A program made the position numbers and the translations under genes. From an uncultured Mucilaginibacter sp. (GTDB lineage Bacteria; Bacteroidota; Bacteroidia; Sphingobacteriales; Sphingobacteriaceae): a stretch of DNA of 51,788 nt. Positions 15,693 to 24,872 of the stretch are shown piece by piece (within the stretch, counting starts at the first letter, position 1; every line of letters begins with the position of its first letter). The notes beneath the pieces were generated by a model. It made no database searches, was not told the origin of the DNA, and saw only the letters and a list, made by a program, of their open reading frames with translations. The stretch spans positions 1-51,788 of the forward strand of contig CAJYJH010000005.1 in NCBI GenBank assembly GCA_913775265.1, given 5' to 3'.

Positions 15693-15722
15693 TTTGTGCG
15701 GTAGTAAATGTGTGTATATTTG
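15693..15722 (+). promoter_or_regulatory. Promoter of the tRNA-tuf operon
   Basis: TTTG (15693-15696) and TATATTTG (15715-15722) are 18 bases apart, an almost ideal Bacteroidota promoter. Transcription would begin near 15728 and cover four tRNA genes and tuf. Confidence 0.75.
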
Positions 15723-15786
15723 CATTCCCTTTCGGAGAGGTACTCCGGTTAAAAAAAAGGGAATGGTTCTTTAAATAAATATAAAA

Positions 15787-15859
<73 letters not shown>

Positions 15860-15954
15860 CAAGTTTTAGCAGTAACTGTTAAAAGTATCAAACTAAAATA
15901 TATTTTTGCCCGTCAAAAAAATAGGTTTGAACTTTAAAAGTTGAGTAAGAACTT

Positions 15955-16035
15955 GGGGAGATACCAGAGCGGTCAAATGGGGCGGACTGTAAATCCGCTG
16001 CTTCGGCTACGAAGGTTCGAATCCTTCTCTCCCCA
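15955..16035 (+). tRNA. tRNA-Tyr (anticodon GTA)
   Basis: 81 bases, with a long variable arm (class II). Acceptor GGGGAGA / TCTCCCC, anticodon GTA within GGACTGTAAATCC, variable arm around GCTGCTTCGGCTACG and T loop GTTCGAATC. Discriminator A. Confidence 0.95.
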
Positions 16036-16044
16036 CAATTAAAT

Positions 16045-16124
16045 CAATGAGTGAATTGTTGATAGGGCGAATAAGTGTTTAAATTGTTTACGCACTGATT
16101 CATCCATCATTAATTCACTCTTTG
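16045..16124 (+). other. Inverted repeat in the tRNA-Tyr/tRNA-Gly spacer
   Basis: CAATGAGTGAATT (16045-16057) and AATTCACTCTTTG (16112-16124) pair at 12 of 13 positions. In the polycistronic tRNA transcript this would form a long-range stem, possibly guiding tRNA processing. Confidence 0.5.
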
Positions 16125-16132
16125 TGTAAATC

Positions 16133-16205
16133 GCGGAAGTAGCTCAGTTGGTAGAGCGATAGCCTTCCAAGCTATAGGTCGCGAGTTCGAACCTCGTCTT
16201 CCGCT
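16133..16205 (+). tRNA. tRNA-Gly (anticodon TCC)
   Basis: 73 bases with acceptor GCGGAAG / CTTCCGC, D arm GCTCAGTTGGTAGAGC, anticodon loop CTTCCAA (TCC) and T arm GAGTTCGAACCTC. Discriminator T. Confidence 0.95.
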
Positions 16206-16273
16206 CAGGTTCAATTAGTGTTGCAATAGTTTATAAATTAATGCAGCAGGGGTTGAATGGAAAAAGATAATAA

Positions 16274-16345
16274 GCCGACGTAGCTCAGGGGTAGAGCACT
16301 TCCTTGGTAAGGAAGAGGCCAAGGGTTCAAATCCCTTCGTTGGCT
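16274..16345 (+). tRNA. tRNA-Thr (anticodon GGT)
   Basis: 72 bases with acceptor GCCGACG / CGTTGGC, D arm GCTCAGGGGTAGAGC, anticodon loop TTGGTAA (GGT) and T arm GGGTTCAAATCCC. Together with the TGT species it covers the four threonine codons. It lies 55 bases upstream of tuf. Confidence 0.95.
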
Positions 16346-16400
16346 CGGCGTTAAATAAACGACAATTAAGAATAAATTAACCTACAAACATTTATAAATC

Positions 16401-17588
16401 ATGGCAAAAGAAAAGTTTGACCGCAGTAAGCCGCACTTAAACATCGGTACTATCGGTCACGTTGACCACGGTAAAACAACACTTACCGCCGCTATTACCA
16501 AGGTATTAGCTGATGCAGGTTTATCTGAAGCTCGTTCTTTCGATTCAATCGACTCTGCTCCAGAAGAAAAAGAACGTGGTATCACCATCAATACTGCGCA
16601 CGTTGAGTACTCAACTGCAAACCGTCACTATGCACACGTTGACTGTCCGGGTCACGCTGACTATGTGAAAAACATGGTTACTGGTGCTGCTCAAATGGAC
16701 GGTGCAATCTTAGTGGTTGCTGCTACAGACGGCCCAATGCCTCAAACTCGTGAGCACATCTTGTTAGCTCGTCAGGTAGGTGTACCAGCGTTAACTGTTT
16801 TTATGAACAAAGTTGACATGGTTGACGATCCTGAGTTATTAGAGCTTGTTGAGATGGAAATCCGTGAGTTATTATCATTCTATGATTTCCCTGGTGATGA
16901 CATCCCTGTAATTCAAGGTTCAGCCTTAGGTGGTTTGAACGGCGAGCCAAAATGGGTTGAAAAAATCATGGATTTGATGAATGCTGTTGATAACTACATT
17001 CCAATTCCTCCGCGTTTAACTGACCTTCCTTTCTTGATGCCAGTTGAGGACGTGTTCTCAATCACTGGTCGTGGTACTGTTGCTACTGGCCGTATTGAGC
17101 GTGGTGTTATCAACTCTGGTGAGCCAGTAGATATCCTGGGTATGGGTGCTGAAAACTTAAAATCAACCGTTACTGGTGTTGAGATGTTCCGCAAAATCCT
17201 TGACCGTGGTGAAGCTGGTGACAACGTAGGTTTATTGTTACGTGGTATTGAGAAAACTGATATCCGTCGTGGTATGGTTATCTGTAAACCAGGTTCAGTA
17301 ACTCCTCACACCGATTTCAAAGCAGAGGTTTACGTATTATCAAAAGCAGAAGGTGGTCGTCACACTCCATTCTTCAACAAATACCGTCCGCAGTTTTACT
17401 TCCGTACCACTGACGTAACTGGTGAGATTTCGTTAGCAGAAGGCGTAGAAATGGTTATGCCTGGTGATAACGTTACTATCACTGTATCTTTGATCAACGC
17501 TATCGCGATGGAAAAAGGTTTACGTTTCGCTATCCGCGAAGGTGGTCGTACAGTAGGTGCCGGTCAGGTAACTGAAATTTTAAAATAA
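16401..17588 (+). CDS. tuf: Elongation factor Tu
   Basis: A 395-residue EF-Tu, the GTPase that delivers aminoacyl-tRNA to the ribosome. G motifs are GHVDHGKT (residues 19-26), DCPGH and NKVD. Domain II carries [13 protein letters not shown], and domain III ends [11 protein letters not shown]. Length is standard. Codon use is strongly biased to a few codons, as expected for an abundant protein. It follows the four-tRNA group and is followed by a strong terminator, so tRNAs and tuf probably form one operon. No Shine-Dalgarno is visible. Confidence 0.98.
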   Translation: MAKEKFDRSKPHLNIGTIGHVDHGKTTLTAAITKVLADAGLSEARSFDSIDSAPEEKERGITINTAHVEYSTANRHYAHVDCPGHADYVKNMVTGAAQMDGAILVVAATDGPMPQTREHILLARQVGVPALTVFMNKVDMVDDPELLELVEMEIRELLSFYDFPGDDIPVIQGSALGGLNGEPKWVEKIMDLMNAVDNYIPIPPRLTDLPFLMPVEDVFSITGRGTVATGRIERGVINSGEPVDILGMGAENLKSTVTGVEMFRKILDRGEAGDNVGLLLRGIEKTDIRRGMVICKPGSVTPHTDFKAEVYVLSKAEGGRHTPFFNKYRPQFYFRTTDVTGEISLAEGVEMVMPGDNVTITVSLINAIAMEKGLRFAIREGGRTVGAGQVTEILK

Positions 17589-17637
17589 GACCAAGCCAAC
17601 CGCCTGTTAAAGGTGGCAAAAGGTAAGGTTAATTTAT

Positions 17638-17676
17638 AAACAAAGTACTCGGCCCAGTGCCGGTACTTTGTTTTAA
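17638..17676 (+). terminator. Terminator after tuf
   Basis: AACAAAGTAC (17638-17647) pairs exactly with GTACTTTGTT (17663-17672), with an inner CGGC/GCCG helix and a short T-rich tail. It separates tuf from tRNA-Trp and secE. Confidence 0.8.
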
Positions 17677-17691
17677 AAATTAAAAGCACAC

Positions 17692-17762
17692 ACGGGAATA
17701 GTTCAACGGTAGAATAGAGGTCTCCAAAACCTTTGATCAGGGTTCGAATCCTTGTTCCCGTG
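17692..17762 (+). tRNA. tRNA-Trp (anticodon CCA)
   Basis: 71 bases with acceptor ACGGGAA / TTCCCGT, TA at 8-9, anticodon loop CTCCAAA (CCA), T arm CAGGGTTCGAATCCTTG and discriminator G as usual for tRNA-Trp. It is 20 bases before secE. Confidence 0.93.
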
Positions 17763-17782
17763 CTTCTAAGTAGTTTAAACAA

Positions 17783-17977
17783 ATGTCAGCAGTAACTGAA
17801 TATATTAAAGAGTCTTATATTGAGCTAACCGAGAAGGTAACCTGGCCAACCTGGCGCGAGCTTCAGAGCAGCGCAGTGTTAGTGCTGGTAGCTGCAATTA
17901 TGATTGCTTTGGTTATCTTTGGCATGGACCAGGTTATTAGCTACATTTTAAGACAGTTTTACAGTTCACTTGCCTAG
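17783..17977 (+). CDS. secE: Preprotein translocase subunit SecE
   Basis: A 64-residue single-membrane-span SecE, which clamps SecY in the protein-conducting channel. The amphipathic helix ESYIELTEKVTWPTWRELQ precedes one transmembrane helix (AVLVLVAAIMIALVIFGMD). Size and motif, with the conserved Val-Thr-Trp-Pro, match the short SecE of Bacteroidota. The gene lies between tRNA-Trp and nusG (17-base gap), the classical order. Confidence 0.95.
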   Translation: MSAVTEYIKESYIELTEKVTWPTWRELQSSAVLVLVAAIMIALVIFGMDQVISYILRQFYSSLA

Positions 17978-17994
17978 TAATTATTTAAGTAAAG

Positions 17995-18537
17995 ATGAGT
18001 GATCAGTTGAAGTGGTACGTAGTTAGAGCCGTAAGCGGTAAAGAAAAAAAGGTAAAGCAGTATATTGATGCTGAGGTAAACCGCTTAGGTATTTCGCACC
18101 TGATTCCTCAGGTGTTAATCCCCACTGAAAAATATTATCAAATGCGCGATGGCAAGAAAATTGCCAAAGAGCGTAACTATTTCCCTGGATACGTGATGAT
18201 GGAAGCTGCCCTTGATGGTGAGCTTGAACACATTATCAAAAATATCAATAGCGTAATTGGTTTTTTAGGTGATAAAGCAGGTAATGCTATACCTCTGCGC
18301 CAGTCCGAAGTTAACCGTATATTAGGTAAGGTTGATGAGATGGCTGCGCAAGGTGAGACGGTTGCAGTACCATACTATGTAGGCGAGAACGTTAAAGTAA
18401 TGGACGGTCCGTTCAACGGCTTTAGCGGTGTTATTGAAGAAGTTAACGAAGAGAAGAAGAAGCTGAAAGTAATGGTAAAGATTTTCGGTCGCCGAACTCC
18501 GCTGGAGTTAAACTACATGCAGGTGGAAAAAGAATAA
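17995..18537 (+). CDS. nusG: Transcription termination/antitermination factor NusG
   Basis: A 180-residue NusG. The N-terminal NGN domain starts [19 protein letters not shown] and contains [10 protein letters not shown], the face that contacts RNA polymerase. The C-terminal KOW domain carries [18 protein letters not shown] and links to Rho or ribosomal S10. Normal length. It lies 17 bases after secE and ends just before a strong terminator that overlaps the rplK promoter. Confidence 0.97.
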   Translation: MSDQLKWYVVRAVSGKEKKVKQYIDAEVNRLGISHLIPQVLIPTEKYYQMRDGKKIAKERNYFPGYVMMEAALDGELEHIIKNINSVIGFLGDKAGNAIPLRQSEVNRILGKVDEMAAQGETVAVPYYVGENVKVMDGPFNGFSGVIEEVNEEKKKLKVMVKIFGRRTPLELNYMQVEKE

Positions 18538-18549
18538 TATTTAAAATAA

Positions 18550-18581
18550 TTTGTATTCGGCCCGTAAAGTTCATATCTTTG
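18550..18581 (+). promoter_or_regulatory. Promoter of the rplKAJL-rpoBC group, nested in a terminator
   Basis: TTTG (18550-18553) and TATCTTTG (18574-18581) are 20 bases apart, a good Bacteroidota promoter. The -7 box covers part of the loop and the first five bases of the 3' arm of the nusG terminator hairpin. Confidence 0.65.
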
Positions 18582-18597
18582 CGGGCCGAATTTTTTT
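18556..18597 (+). terminator. Terminator after nusG
   Basis: TTCGGCCCGTAAAG (18556-18569) pairs with CTTTGCGGGCCGAA (18577-18590) over 14 positions with one G-U pair and a 7-base loop, followed by seven T. It is a canonical intrinsic terminator overlapping the downstream promoter. Confidence 0.85.
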
Positions 18598-18664
18598 AGT
18601 TCGGCACTTAAATGTTACATTGCTTCCAACTTACTAACATTAAGTACATTAAATTTTATTAAAG

Positions 18665-19105
18665 ATGGCAAAAGAAGTCGGTGCGTTAGTAAAACTACAA
18701 GTTAAGGGTGGCGCTGCAAATCCATCACCTCCAATCGGCCCTGCATTGGGTGCGAAAGGTGTGAACATCATGGAATTTTGCAAGCAATTCAATGCACGTA
18801 CTCAGGACAAACCTGGTAAAGTGTTGCCGGTAGTAATTACTGTGTATACCGATAAGTCATTCGATTTTATCATCAAAACTCCTCCGGTTGCTATACAGCT
18901 GTTGGAAGCTTCTGGCCTAAAAGGCGGTTCGGCTGAGCCTAACCGTAAAAAAGTTGCCAATGTAAATTGGGAACAAGTTGAAGCCATTGCTAAAGATAAA
19001 ATGCCTGACTTAAACGCATTCACAGTAGAATCGGCCATGAAAATGGTGGCTGGTACTGCTCGCAGCATGGGTATTACCGTTTCTGGTACAGCACCCTGGA
19101 ATTAA
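18665..19105 (+). CDS. rplK: 50S ribosomal protein L11
   Basis: A 146-residue uL11, part of the GTPase-associated centre on the large subunit. Motifs are [19 protein letters not shown] near the N-terminus and [12 protein letters not shown] at the C-terminus. It opens the rplK-rplA-rplJ-rplL-rpoB-rpoC series, 84 bases downstream of a promoter. Normal length. Confidence 0.97.
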   Translation: MAKEVGALVKLQVKGGAANPSPPIGPALGAKGVNIMEFCKQFNARTQDKPGKVLPVVITVYTDKSFDFIIKTPPVAIQLLEASGLKGGSAEPNRKKVANVNWEQVEAIAKDKMPDLNAFTVESAMKMVAGTARSMGITVSGTAPWN

Positions 19106-19133
19106 TAATTAACACACAAATCAGTTTAAGACA

Positions 19134-19832
19134 GTGGCTAGATTAACAAAAAATCAAAAAGCAGTACTATCAAAAATTGAGGCTAACAAAGCATACTCTT
19201 TGCAGGATGCCACTAATTTAGTTAAAGAAATTACTACAACTAAGTTTGATGCATCTGTTGACATCGACGTACGTTTAGGTGTTGACCCGCGTAAAGCCAA
19301 TCAAATGGTGCGTGGTATAGCAACACTGCCTCATGGAACCGGTAAAACTGTACGCGTTTTGGTGCTTTGTACTCCAGACAAGGAGCAAGAAGCTAAAGAC
19401 GCCGGCGCAGATTACGTAGGTTTGGATGATTATATTGCTAAAATAGAAGGCGGATGGACTGATGTTGACATTATCATCACTATGCCAAGCGTAATGGCAA
19501 AGGTAGGACGTTTGGGCCGTATTTTAGGTCCGCGTAACCTGATGCCTAACCCTAAATCAGGTACTGTAACCCCAGAAGTGGGTAAAGCAGTAACTGAGGT
19601 TAAAGCTGGTAAGATAGATTTTAAGGTTGACAAAACCGGTATCATCCATGCCTCAATAGGAAAAGTATCTTTCCCTGCTGACAAGATTTACGAAAATGCT
19701 TTGGAAGTATTGCAAACCATTTCTAAATTAAAACCATCAGCAGCTAAAGGCACATATTTTAAGAGCATTCACGTTTCTTCAACTATGTCGCCAGGAATTG
19801 AAGTTGAAACCAAAACAGTAGCGGGAATCTAA
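19134..19832 (+). CDS. rplA: 50S ribosomal protein L1
   Basis: A 232-residue uL1 that forms the mobile L1 stalk and in many bacteria represses its own mRNA. Signature sequences are [20 protein letters not shown], the hinge [20 protein letters not shown] and the C-terminal [11 protein letters not shown]. The start is GTG at 19134, set by the family N-terminus. It is 28 bases after rplK and 2 bases before rplJ. Confidence 0.97.
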   Translation: MARLTKNQKAVLSKIEANKAYSLQDATNLVKEITTTKFDASVDIDVRLGVDPRKANQMVRGIATLPHGTGKTVRVLVLCTPDKEQEAKDAGADYVGLDDYIAKIEGGWTDVDIIITMPSVMAKVGRLGRILGPRNLMPNPKSGTVTPEVGKAVTEVKAGKIDFKVDKTGIIHASIGKVSFPADKIYENALEVLQTISKLKPSAAKGTYFKSIHVSSTMSPGIEVETKTVAGI

Positions 19833-19834
19833 TC

Positions 19835-20356
19835 ATGAATAAAGAAGAAAAATACGAACTGGTTGAAGCTCTAACCGAGCAGATCAAAGAGTATGGTAAT
19901 TTCTATATTACTGATACTGCAGATTTAACTGTTGCTAAAGTAAACGACATCCGTCGCAAATGCTTCGATGCCGATATTACTATGCAGGTGGCAAAAAACA
20001 GCTTGATTAAAAAAGCTTTAGAAGCTGCCGGCGGTGATTTTGCTCCTTTGTACGATACATTAAAAGGTACATCAACTATTTTATTCTCAAAGTCAGCTAA
20101 AGCTCCGGCTGTGTTGATCAAAGATTTGCGTAAAAAAGGCGACAAGCCTGTTTTAAAAAGCGCTTACGTTTACTCTGCCGCCTTTGTTGGCGATAACCAG
20201 TTAGACGCGCTGTTAACGCTTAAATCGAAAGAAGAATTAGTTGGCGAAATCATTGGCTTACTACAATCTCCTGCTAAAAACGTACTTTCTGCTCTGCAAT
20301 CAGGCGGAACTACTATCGCAGGTTTGGTTAAAACATTACAAGAAAGAGAAGGTTAA
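19835..20356 (+). CDS. rplJ: 50S ribosomal protein L10
   Basis: A 173-residue uL10, the base of the L7/L12 stalk. It starts MNKEEKYELVEALTEQIKEY and includes the conserved VAKNSLIKKALEAAG segment. The C-terminal helix that binds L7/L12 dimers is at residues about 135-173. Only 2 bases separate it from rplA, suggesting coupled translation. rplL starts 60 bases later. Confidence 0.96.
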   Translation: MNKEEKYELVEALTEQIKEYGNFYITDTADLTVAKVNDIRRKCFDADITMQVAKNSLIKKALEAAGGDFAPLYDTLKGTSTILFSKSAKAPAVLIKDLRKKGDKPVLKSAYVYSAAFVGDNQLDALLTLKSKEELVGEIIGLLQSPAKNVLSALQSGGTTIAGLVKTLQEREG

Positions 20357-20416
20357 GCGTCCACCTTTAAGGAAGCACATTAAAACAAAGTATTCAAAGT
20401 TAAAAAAAGAAATAAA

Positions 20417-20797
20417 ATGGCAGATTTAAAATCGTTTGCTGAACAGTTAGTAAACTTAACAGTAAAAGAAGTTAACGAATTAGCTCAGATCTTAAAAGAC
20501 GAGTATGGTATTGAGCCTGCTGCTGCAGCTGTTGCTGTTGCTGCTCCTGCTGCTGGTGGCGATGCCCCTGCTGCAGCTGCTGAGCAAACTGCATTTGACG
20601 TTATCTTGAAAGAAGCTGGCGGTCAGAAATTAGCGGTTGTTAAATTAGTAAAAGATTTAACTGGCTTAGGCTTGAAAGAAGCAAAAGACTTAGTTGACGG
20701 TGCACCAAAAGAAGTTAAAGCTGGTGTAACTAAAGAAGAAGCTGAATCTTTGAAAAAAGCTTTAGAAGAAGCCGGAGCAGTAGTTGAAGTTAAGTAA
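20417..20797 (+). CDS. rplL: 50S ribosomal protein L7/L12
   Basis: A 126-residue bL12 of the ribosomal stalk, which recruits translation GTPases. The N-terminal dimerisation domain (to about residue 33), the Ala-rich hinge (about 34-55) and the C-terminal domain with [20 protein letters not shown] are all visible. Codon use is extremely biased, as expected. A stable hairpin lies 22 bases after the stop, before rpoB. Confidence 0.97.
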   Translation: MADLKSFAEQLVNLTVKEVNELAQILKDEYGIEPAAAAVAVAAPAAGGDAPAAAAEQTAFDVILKEAGGQKLAVVKLVKDLTGLGLKEAKDLVDGAPKEVKAGVTKEEAESLKKALEEAGAVVEVK

Positions 20798-20818
20798 TTT
20801 AACTCAATAAAGCCCAAA

Positions 20819-20860
20819 AGCAATGAGACTCCGACCTGTATTTGGTCGGGGTCTATTGCT
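20819..20860 (+). other. rplL-rpoB intergenic hairpin
   Basis: AGCAATGAGACTCCGACC (20819-20836) pairs with GGTCGGGGTCTATTGCT (20844-20860) over 17 bp with one bulged G and one G-U pair. The loop has 7 bases. There is no clean T run, so partial termination or RNA processing is more likely than full termination. Confidence 0.75.
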
Positions 20861-20948
20861 GTTTATAACGTTTTCATTTTTGTTTGAAGTTCAGGAACAA
20901 CTTTAAATAAACCCATAAGAGTTTAATTCATCTTAAAATTATAATCCC

Positions 20949-23900
20949 TTGGCAAACAAAAATAACCAAAGAGTAAACTTTGCAACCAGCAGGCACGTCA
21001 TCGACTACCCTGACTTTCTGGATGTACAGTTGAAGTCTTTTCAGGAATTTTTCCAGCTGGAAACCACTTCAGACAACCGTCACAAGGAAGGCTTGTTTAA
21101 AGTGTTTGCCGAAAACTTCCCGATCTCCGACTCGAGAAACATTTTCGTTCTGGAGTTTCTGGACTATTTTATCGATCCGCCACGCTACGATATACAAGAG
21201 TGTATCGACCGTGGTTTAACTTACAGTGTGCCTTTAAAAGCAAAGCTTCGCTTATCATGTAACGATGAGGAGCACGAAGACTTTGAAACCATTGTACAGG
21301 ATGTGTATTTAGGTACTATCCCTTACATGACGCCTAAAGGTACTTTCGTTATTAACGGTGCAGAGCGTGTAATCGTTTCGCAATTGCACCGTTCACCGGG
21401 TGTGTTCTTTGGTCAGAGCCGCCATACCAACGGTACTAAATTATACTCAGCCCGTGTTATTCCTTTCAAAGGTTCATGGATTGAGTTTGCTACAGACGTT
21501 AACAACGTAATGTATGCTTACATCGACCGTAAAAAGAAATTTCCGGTTACTACCTTGTTACGCGCCATCGGTTATGATTCGGATAAAGACATCCTTGAAT
21601 TATTTGAATTAGCTGATGAGGTTAAAGTAAGCAAATCTGGCCTCAAGAAATTTGTTGGCCGTAAGCTTGCTGCAAGGGTGCTTAAAAAATGGGTAGAAGA
21701 CTTTGTGGACGAGGATACCGGTGAAGTGGTATCTATCGACCGTAATGAAATTATCCTTGAGCGCGAGACTATACTGGATGATGACAACATCGACATGATC
21801 ATCGATGCTGGTGTGAAAAGCATTATTTTGAATAAAGAGGATGCAGCCACCAGTGGTGATTATACCATTATATATAATACTCTACAAAAAGATACTTCCA
21901 ACTCAGAGAAAGAAGCGGTTGAGCACATCTACCGTCAATTACGTAACGCCGAACCACCAGATGAGGAAACTGCTCGTGGTATCATCGATCGTTTATTCTT
22001 CTCTGATAAAAGATATGATTTGGGTGATGTGGGCCGTTACCGCATCAACCGTAAACTGAAGCTTGATACATCAGACGAAATCAAGGTATTAACTAAAGCG
22101 GATATTATTGCTATTGTTAAATACCTGATTAAACTGATTAACTCAAAAGCTGAGGTGGATGATATTGACCACTTGTCTAACCGTCGTGTTCGTACGGTAG
22201 GCGAGCAGTTGTATGCACAGTTTGGTGTTGGTTTAGCACGTATGGCTCGTACCATCCGTGAGCGTATGAACATTCGCGACAACGAGGTGTTCACACCAAC
22301 CGACCTGATCAATGCACGTACATTATCATCTGTAATAAATTCGTTCTTTGGTACCAACCAGTTGTCTCAGTTTATGGATCAAACCAATCCATTAGCCGAG
22401 ATTACTCACAAACGCCGTTTATCGGCGCTTGGTCCAGGTGGTCTGTCGCGTGAGCGTGCCGGTTTTGAGGTACGTGACGTTCACTATACTCACTATGGCC
22501 GTTTGTGTACCATTGAAACACCAGAGGGACCAAACATCGGTTTGATTTCTTCGTTATGTGTACACGCTAAAATTAACAACTTAGGTTTCATCGAAACTCC
22601 TTACAAACGTGTTGATAATGGCGTGGTTGCTGTTGAAGAGCCGGTAATTTACTTGTCTGCTGAGGATGAGGATGGCAAAACCATCGGACAGGCTAACGCA
22701 GTTTATGACGACAAAGGTAACTTTGCAACGCCACGTGTTAAAGCCCGTTTCGAAGGTGACTTCCCGGTAATTGAGCCTGAGCGCTTGGACTACATGGATA
22801 TTGCACCTAACCAGATTACCTCAATTGCAGCGTCGTTGATTCCATTCCTGGAGCATGATGACGCTAACCGTGCATTGATGGGTTCGAACATGCAGCGCCA
22901 GGCTGTGCCGCTTTTACGCCCTGAGGCGCCGATTGTAGGTACAGGTTTGGAAGGCCGCGTGGCAAAAGACTCTCGTACGTTGGTTAACGCTGAAGGTAAT
23001 GGTGTAGTAGAGTACGTTGACGCTAATGAAATCCGTATTAAATACGACCGTACCGAAGATGACCGTTTGGTTTCTTTTGATGACGATATTAGGTCTTATC
23101 GCTTAATTAAGTTCCAGAAAACTAATCAGAGCACTACCATGAACCTGAAGCCTATTGTTAAGAAAGGCGAAAGAGTTGAAAAAGGACAAGTGCTATGTGA
23201 AGGTTATGCTACACAAAATGGTGAGCTGGCTTTAGGCCGCAACATGAAGGTGGCGTTCATGCCTTGGCAAGGTTATAACTTCGAGGATGCGATTGTAATT
23301 TCTGAGCGTGTGGTATCTCAGGATATCTTCACTTCTTTGCACGTTGAAGAGTTCGAACTTGAAGTTCGTGACACTAAACGCGGTGAAGAGGAATTGACAC
23401 CAGATATCCCTAACGTTTCTGAAGAAGCTACTAAAGACCTTGACGAAGACGGTATCATCCGTGTAGGCGCTGAGGTTAAAGAAGGTGATATCCTGATTGG
23501 TAAGATCACTCCAAAAGGTGAGTCTGACCCATCACCGGAAGAAAAACTGTTACGTGCTATCTTTGGCGACAAAGCCGGCGACGTAAAAGATGCTTCTTTA
23601 AAAACTCCACCATCTATCAGCGGTGTAGTAATTGATACTAAATTGTTCTCTCGTGCTAAAAAGACTTCTAAAGCAGAAGAAAAAGCACAGTTAGAGAAAT
23701 TAGATAACAAACACGAAAGAGCTATCAAAGAACTGAAGAGCCGTTTGGTTGATAAGTTGTTTGAAATTGTAAACGGTAAAACCTCACAAGGTATTTACAA
23801 TGTTTACAAAGAGCTTTTAGTACCTAAAGGCGTTAAGTTTACTCAAAAAACTTTGGTTGAGCTTAACTACGAAAACATCAACCCAACTAAGTGGACAACT

Positions 23901-24752
23901 GATGACGATAAAAACGATCAGATTAAGTTGTTACTGCATAACTACGGTATCAAAGTAAACGAGGAGTTGGGTGCTTACCGTCGTGATAAATTTGCGATCA
24001 GCGTAGGTGACGAGCTACCATCAGGTATCGTACAAATGGCTAAAGTTTACATCGCTAAAAAGCGTAAGCTTAAAGTAGGTGATAAAATGGCCGGTCGTCA
24101 CGGTAACAAAGGTATTGTAGCCCGCATCGTTCGCGATGAGGATATGCCATTCCTGGAAGATGGTACTCCGGTTGATATTGTGTTGAACCCGCTGGGTGTA
24201 CCTTCACGTATGAACTTAGGTCAGATTTACGAAACCGTATTAGGTTGGGCAGGTAAAGAGTTAGGTGTTAAGTTTGCTACCCCTATTTTTGATGGTGCAA
24301 GCTACCAGGAGGTAGAAGACTGGATTTCTAAAGCTGGTTTACCGGCTACCGGTCGTACTTACTTACACAACGGCTTAACCGGTGAGCGTTTTGACCAGCC
24401 AACTACAGTAGGTATTATCTACATGCTGAAACTGGGTCACATGGTTGACGATAAGATGCACGCTCGTTCAATCGGTCCGTACTCATTAATTACACAACAA
24501 CCATTGGGTGGTAAAGCTCAATTCGGTGGTCAGCGTTTTGGTGAGATGGAGGTTTGGGCTCTTGAGGCCTTCGGTGCTGCTAACATCCTTCAGGAAATTC
24601 TGACCGTTAAATCGGATGATGTTATTGGCCGTGCTAAAACTTACGAAGCTATTGTTAAAGGTGAGAACCTGCCAACTCCTTCGGTTCCTGAATCATTCAA
24701 CGTATTGGTTCACGAGTTAAGAGGTTTAGGTCTGGACATCACGTTAGAATAA
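20949..24752 (+). CDS. rpoB: RNA polymerase beta subunit
   Basis: A 1267-residue beta subunit of RNA polymerase. The rifampicin pocket is intact, with Gln474, Asp477, His487 and Ser492 corresponding to E. coli 513, 516, 526 and 531, so no resistance change is seen there. The active-site region has [10 protein letters not shown], and the C-terminus has [19 protein letters not shown]. The start appears to be TTG at 20949, because the family N-terminus ([14 protein letters not shown]) begins there. Codons are strongly biased. It is 151 bases after rplL, and rpoC begins 120 bases later. Confidence 0.97.
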   Translation: MANKNNQRVNFATSRHVIDYPDFLDVQLKSFQEFFQLETTSDNRHKEGLFKVFAENFPISDSRNIFVLEFLDYFIDPPRYDIQECIDRGLTYSVPLKAKLRLSCNDEEHEDFETIVQDVYLGTIPYMTPKGTFVINGAERVIVSQLHRSPGVFFGQSRHTNGTKLYSARVIPFKGSWIEFATDVNNVMYAYIDRKKKFPVTTLLRAIGYDSDKDILELFELADEVKVSKSGLKKFVGRKLAARVLKKWVEDFVDEDTGEVVSIDRNEIILERETILDDDNIDMIIDAGVKSIILNKEDAATSGDYTIIYNTLQKDTSNSEKEAVEHIYRQLRNAEPPDEETARGIIDRLFFSDKRYDLGDVGRYRINRKLKLDTSDEIKVLTKADIIAIVKYLIKLINSKAEVDDIDHLSNRRVRTVGEQLYAQFGVGLARMARTIRERMNIRDNEVFTPTDLINARTLSSVINSFFGTNQLSQFMDQTNPLAEITHKRRLSALGPGGLSRERAGFEVRDVHYTHYGRLCTIETPEGPNIGLISSLCVHAKINNLGFIETPYKRVDNGVVAVEEPVIYLSAEDEDGKTIGQANAVYDDKGNFATPRVKARFEGDFPVIEPERLDYMDIAPNQITSIAASLIPFLEHDDANRALMGSNMQRQAVPLLRPEAPIVGTGLEGRVAKDSRTLVNAEGNGVVEYVDANEIRIKYDRTEDDRLVSFDDDIRSYRLIKFQKTNQSTTMNLKPIVKKGERVEKGQVLCEGYATQNGELALGRNMKVAFMPWQGYNFEDAIVISERVVSQDIFTSLHVEEFELEVRDTKRGEEELTPDIPNVSEEATKDLDEDGIIRVGAEVKEGDILIGKITPKGESDPSPEEKLLRAIFGDKAGDVKDASLKTPPSISGVVIDTKLFSRAKKTSKAEEKAQLEKLDNKHERAIKELKSRLVDKLFEIVNGKTSQGIYNVYKELLVPKGVKFTQKTLVELNYENINPTKWTTDDDKNDQIKLLLHNYGIKVNEELGAYRRDKFAISVGDELPSGIVQMAKVYIAKKRKLKVGDKMAGRHGNKGIVARIVRDEDMPFLEDGTPVDIVLNPLGVPSRMNLGQIYETVLGWAGKELGVKFATPIFDGASYQEVEDWISKAGLPATGRTYLHNGLTGERFDQPTTVGIIYMLKLGHMVDDKMHARSIGPYSLITQQPLGGKAQFGGQRFGEMEVWALEAFGAANILQEILTVKSDDVIGRAKTYEAIVKGENLPTPSVPESFNVLVHELRGLGLDITLE

Positions 24753-24770
24753 TAAAGATTGATTAGTGAG

Positions 24771-24800
24771 GGATTGGATGATTAGTCATCCAATCCTTTG
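24771..24800 (+). other. rpoB-rpoC intergenic hairpin
   Basis: GGATTGGATGA (24771-24781) and TCATCCAATCC (24786-24796) form a perfect 11-bp stem with a TTAG loop, followed by TTTGTT. It may be an attenuator or a processing site between the two polymerase genes. Confidence 0.75.
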
Positions 24801-24872
24801 TTAACTTTTATGTGCAAGGAAAGCAGTTTAACTAAGGTTGCTGCTTATTCACTAAATCATTAAAAAAGATAT

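Noticed and set aside
22368..22425. Possible rifampicin-resistance change in rpoB
   Set aside because: The key residues equivalent to E. coli Gln513, Asp516, His526 and Ser531 are all wild type.
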